Source of the DNA: JBOFDK01 sp051650305
GTDB lineage: Bacteria > Bacillota > Clostridia > Lachnospirales > Cellulosilyticaceae
DNA: 15,468 nt
Assembly: GCA_051650305.1 (NCBI GenBank)
Contig: JBOFIT010000234.1
Location: forward strand, 1-15,468
Reading direction: 5' to 3'
The notes beneath the pieces are model-generated. The model did no database searches. It worked only from the letters and a program-made list of their open reading frames with translations, and had not been told where the DNA came from. Below, piece after piece: positions 13,166 through 15,468 of the stretch. The position numbers were made by a program, and so were the translations under genes. Positions within the stretch are counted from its first letter, which is position 1; every line of letters begins with the position of its first letter.

Positions 13166-13194
13166 AATCATTCCCCCTTTTGATGAACAACTCT

Positions 13195-13223
13195 AGTATA
13201 CCAGTGAAAAGGAGTAAAGTTAA
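13195..13223 (-). promoter_or_regulatory. Probable promoter of the GH19 chitinase gene
   Basis: On the minus strand, TATACT (13200 to 13195) is preceded by a 17-bp spacer and TTAACT (13223 to 13218). It is about 30 nt from the start codon. Confidence 0.55.
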
Positions 13224-13254
13224 TAAAATATTTAGAAAAATATACGATATTAAA

Positions 13255-13283
13255 TTGACAATTACTTATTTAACCCATTAAAT
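13255..13283 (+). promoter_or_regulatory. Probable promoter of the TIR-protein gene
   Basis: A perfect TTGACA (13255-13260) is followed after 17 bp by TTAAAT (13278-13283). It diverges from the GH19 promoter in the same AT-rich gap. The ribosome binding site is GAAAGGGTG at about 13315. Confidence 0.6.
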
Positions 13284-13327
13284 TAATAGTAAGAAGTGGG
13301 AATAGCAAGTAAAGAAAGGGTGAAAAA

Positions 13328-15115
13328 ATGCAAGATGTATTTATTTCTTATTCATCAAGAAATAGAGAGGTAGCAGAAAAGATATGTATTGTATTGGAGC
13401 AAGAAGGAATTAAGTGTTGGATTGCGCCTAGAAATATTACAGCAGGCAAAGAATGGGGAGAAGAGATCATTAAAGGAATAGAGACGAGTAAAGTATTATT
13501 ACTGGTCTTTTCAGAAGCCTCTAATGAATCGACACAGGTGCTAAGAGAAGTAGAGCGAGCTGTAAGTAAGCGGCTTAGTATTGTGAACTTTAGAATAGAA
13601 AATATTGAACCGACTAAATCAATGGAGTATTTTCTGTATACAAACCACTGGGTAGAAGCTCATGAAGGTAAAGTGGATGAATATATACAAGCATTAAGTG
13701 AAACATTGAAACCTCTTTTGGAAGCTTACGAAGACAGAGGGTGCGAAACAGGTGAGAGTATGCATAAGAGTGTGCACCAAACTTATGCTAAAAAAAATAA
13801 ATATAGAAAATGGTTAAAAATTGCAAGTGGTGTAGGTATTACTGCAGCTGTCATAGCAGCATTAATTTCTTTAAATGCTATACGTGTGAAAGTAGAGAGA
13901 ATCAATGAAGAGAATGGCCAGATTGCTCAAGGGGGAGAAGGCAGTCAAGGGGATGTGGTACCAACAATAGGAGAAGAACAAGAAGAAAACAAAGAAAATA
14001 CCCATACAGAAACAGTAGATAGTACATTAAAAGACACAGAAGGTTCACAGATACAACAAAAAGATCCAAGTGATGTACAGGAAACAGATAAAACTAATGA
14101 TACAGAAACCCCAAGTAATAATCATGCAGATAAAACACCAACACAGGTGGAACCAGAAATTAAGAATGATAAGAATACGAGCGTACAAGTAGAAGAAACA
14201 CAGCGACTTGCATTAGAAGTAGGAGACTATATACGTTTTGGAACTTATCAAGGAGCACCTATTGATTGGATTGTTATTCGCGTTAAGGAAAATGGAAGTC
14301 CTCTACTTATAGCTAAAGAAATATTGACCCTTAAATCTTTTGATGCTGCTGAAAGTGGTAAGTGGGGTGAAAGTAGCACGGGAGAAAAGTTTGATGTACA
14401 TAAACCAAAGGAAAGTGTCTATACTGATTACACAGCACAGACACTTAGGGAGATGAAGGGGAGTAATCACTGGGGGAGTAGTAATATGAGAACATGGCTC
14501 AACAGTGATAGTCGAAAGGTAGCATATAGTGATACTGCCCCTATAAAAGAAGCTGTTAGTGGCAAGTTAAATGATTACTATAAAGAAGCGGGTTTTCTTT
14601 CAGAATTTACATCTAGTGAAAAGGATAGAATTCAAAACACGACATATAAGTCAGTTCTTGCAGAAGCAGATGCTAGTAAGAAGAAAGCAGGCAGTGAAGT
14701 GTTTGGATTTAAAAAAGCAGCTATAAAGGAAAGTATCTCTAATAGTAGTAATGCCTACTATGAAGAATTGACGGATAAAGTATTTTTACTTTCTGTAGAA
14801 GAGCTTATTGCATATATGGAAGATGAATATATAGAAATCAAGACAACCTTAACGGAAGAAGCTATAGCTAATGATAAATCGGGGTGGTACAAAGATTTAA
14901 AAGGTCAAACAGGTGGGTACCACATGTGGTGGCTTAGAACACCAGCAGGACAAAGTGCAAGTGAGGTGTGTGCAGTAGGGACAAAAGGAGATGTAGTCTA
15001 TACTGAATATGCAACAAGTTCAGGAGTAGGGGTAAGGCCGGCCGTCTATATAGATGTAAAGGATGCTGAAGTAGAGGGGAGTGGAAGTGAGCAGCTTCCC
15101 TATATAATAAAGTAA
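13328..15115 (+). CDS. TIR - transmembrane - DUF6273-like protein
   Basis: This 595-aa protein has three parts. Residues 1 to about 135 are a bacterial TIR domain, with the box-1-like DVFISYSSRN, CWIAPRNITAGKEW, and LLVFSEASNESTQVLREVE, where E74 is at the place of the NADase glutamate. A helix at about 163-184 (IASGVGITAAVIAALISLNA) is a single membrane span. A long acidic Thr/Gln/Asn linker (about 190-290) follows. The C-terminal part (about 296-595) resembles DUF6273: GDYIRFGTYQ near its start, DWIVI, LLIAKE, a RTWLNS segment, KVFLLSVEEL, a WWLRTPAG motif and GVRPAVYI at the end. By topology the TIR should be cytosolic and DUF6273 outside. No effector or partner gene adjoins. TIR proteins can cleave NAD+ or act as adaptors; which applies here is unknown. 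Confidence 0.88.
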   Translation: MQDVFISYSSRNREVAEKICIVLEQEGIKCWIAPRNITAGKEWGEEIIKGIETSKVLLLVFSEASNESTQVLREVERAVSKRLSIVNFRIENIEPTKSMEYFLYTNHWVEAHEGKVDEYIQALSETLKPLLEAYEDRGCETGESMHKSVHQTYAKKNKYRKWLKIASGVGITAAVIAALISLNAIRVKVERINEENGQIAQGGEGSQGDVVPTIGEEQEENKENTHTETVDSTLKDTEGSQIQQKDPSDVQETDKTNDTETPSNNHADKTPTQVEPEIKNDKNTSVQVEETQRLALEVGDYIRFGTYQGAPIDWIVIRVKENGSPLLIAKEILTLKSFDAAESGKWGESSTGEKFDVHKPKESVYTDYTAQTLREMKGSNHWGSSNMRTWLNSDSRKVAYSDTAPIKEAVSGKLNDYYKEAGFLSEFTSSEKDRIQNTTYKSVLAEADASKKKAGSEVFGFKKAAIKESISNSSNAYYEELTDKVFLLSVEELIAYMEDEYIEIKTTLTEEAIANDKSGWYKDLKGQTGGYHMWWLRTPAGQSASEVCAVGTKGDVVYTEYATSSGVGVRPAVYIDVKDAEVEGSGSEQLPYIIK

Positions 15116-15124
15116 GGAAAAATG

Positions 15125-15167
15125 ACATTTTACCCACAAATTGTGGATAATCCTGTGGGTAAAATGT
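15125..15167 (+). other. 14-bp perfect inverted repeat after the TIR gene
   Basis: ACATTTTACCCACA (15125-15138) and its complement (15154-15167) enclose a 15-nt loop. It begins 9 nt after the TIR stop. No T-run follows on either side, so it may be a weak terminator, a 3' stabilising hairpin, or simply paired DnaA-box-like sites (see the next entry). Confidence 0.6.
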
Positions 15168-15193
15168 GAATCTTGCAATGAAAGTGTGGGTAA
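15130..15193. promoter_or_regulatory. Cluster of four DnaA-box-like 9-mers
   Basis: A perfect box TTATCCACA lies on the minus strand at 15150 to 15142. Three one-mismatch versions, TTACCCACA, lie at 15130-15138 (plus), 15162 to 15154 (minus) and 15193 to 15185 (minus). The first three are spaced by exactly 12 bp. An A-rich stretch and the rrn promoter follow. Binding by DnaA is inferred from the sequence alone. Confidence 0.5.
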
Positions 15194-15195
15194 CT

Positions 15196-15265
15196 AAAAA
15201 AACTTAAAAAAAAGCGAAAAAACATCAGAAATAGTGTTGACTTATGTATTGTTATAGTGCATAAT
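15196..15265 (+). promoter_or_regulatory. rRNA operon promoter with A-rich upstream region
   Basis: TTGACT (15237-15242) is followed after 17 bp by CATAAT (15260-15265). The bases from about 15196 to 15222 are almost all A, like an UP element. The promoter is about 180 nt ahead of the 16S 5' end and resembles the tRNA operon promoter at 9999-10027. Confidence 0.75.
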
Positions 15266-15443
15266 AAGTCAAGTCAGCAGCGAACAACACGCTAACGACA
15301 CAGGGGCTAAGGCCTTGATAATCAAGAAACAAATGAACTTTGAAAATAAAATAACAACCAATAGACCAGTCGATTCATTGAGTACATGTACTCAAAAGTC
15401 AGTGCTAACTAATAGCACAAAAATTATTGTCAGATGACAAACT
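15266..15443 (+). other. rRNA operon leader with boxA-like site and hairpins
   Basis: The stretch contains a CTTGAT-A-ATCAAG inverted repeat (15314-15326) and a TGAACTTTGAAAA boxA-type antitermination sequence (about 15333-15345) as found in Firmicute rrn leaders. It also has a perfect 18-bp palindrome (15378-15395), a GTGCT...AGCAC stem (about 15402-15418) and TGTCA-GA-TGACA (about 15429-15440) just before 16S. Some of these probably serve 16S precursor processing. No ORF is seen. Confidence 0.65.
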
Positions 15444-15468
15444 TTTTAACGAGAGTTTGATCCTGGCT
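15444..15468 (+). rRNA. rrs: 16S rRNA, first bases (partial)
   Basis: GAGAGTTTGATCCTGGCT (15451-15468) is the universal 5' end of bacterial 16S rRNA (the 27F site). The mature 5' end is placed about 7 nt earlier by comparison with Bacillus 16S. The gene runs off the window. Confidence 0.97.

Noticed and set aside
13328..15115. Thoeris or CBASS defence operon
   Set aside because: Only the TIR-containing gene is present; neighbours are a chitinase and an rRNA operon, and no ThsA, cyclase or SIR2-type gene is seen.
15125..15167. Standard rho-independent terminator for the TIR gene
   Set aside because: The stem is perfect but no U-tract follows on the plus strand, so I list it only as an inverted repeat.
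15125..15193. Chromosomal replication origin
   Set aside because: The DnaA-like boxes are suggestive, but dnaA, dnaN or other origin-linked genes are absent from the window and no clear unwinding element with DnaA-trio sequence was identified.

Overview
The window looks like chromosomal DNA from a low-GC Gram-positive anaerobe of the Clostridia. The evidence is strong AGGAGG-type ribosome binding sites, AT-rich intergenic DNA, a Thermotoga/Clostridium-type 4Fe-4S ferredoxin, a reverse rubrerythrin, a CD3324-family protein and a tandem glycine riboswitch on a Na+/alanine-type symporter. Two large modular secreted chitinases point to a chitin- or plant-fibre-degrading lineage. My best guess is a Cellulosilyticum-like Lachnospirales member, but that is inference only.

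Layout. Positions 1-93 are the last 30 codons of a probable ACT-domain protein, ended by a shared bidirectional terminator. Positions 129-1807 (minus) are an AGCS-family Na+:amino-acid symporter with a two-aptamer glycine riboswitch and a hairpin covering its ribosome binding site. Positions 1842-3617 (plus) are a 16-codon leader ORF overlapping a 494-aa membrane-anchored coiled-coil protein of unknown function, then a 62-aa 4Fe-4S ferredoxin. Positions 3672-4633 (minus) are a DegV lipid-binding protein starting at TTG. Positions 4745-5460 (plus) are a reverse rubrerythrin with a consensus promoter and a PerR-like palindrome. Positions 5467-9911 (plus) are a 1416-aa secreted chitinase with two GH18 catalytic modules, four Ig-like modules and three CBM5/12 modules.

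Positions 9999-10356 carry a tRNA-Ile/Asn/Thr operon. It is followed by a 96-bp direct repeat that carries a broken tRNA-Thr and a second terminator. Positions 10627-11356 are a small operon: a 23-codon leader ORF running into a strong 18-bp RNA hairpin, a CD3324-family HTH-like protein and a 50-aa basic protein. Positions 11363-13223 (minus) are a secreted GH19 chitinase with CBM5/12 and CBM2 modules. Positions 13255-15115 (plus) are a TIR - transmembrane - DUF6273-like protein. The end holds a cluster of DnaA-box-like sites, an rrn promoter with an A-rich upstream region, a leader with a perfect 18-bp palindrome, and the first bases of 16S rRNA.

How the parts fit. The GH18 and GH19 chitinases share the same CBM5/12 type (AKWWT signature) and are probably secreted together for chitin attack, although they are separate transcription units on opposite strands. 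The ferredoxin and rubrerythrin are redox and peroxide-protection genes typical of anaerobes. The least explained parts are the structured leader of the CD3324-family gene, the tRNA-Thr chimera, the TIR-DUF6273 receptor-like protein, and the DnaA-box cluster directly upstream of the rRNA operon.
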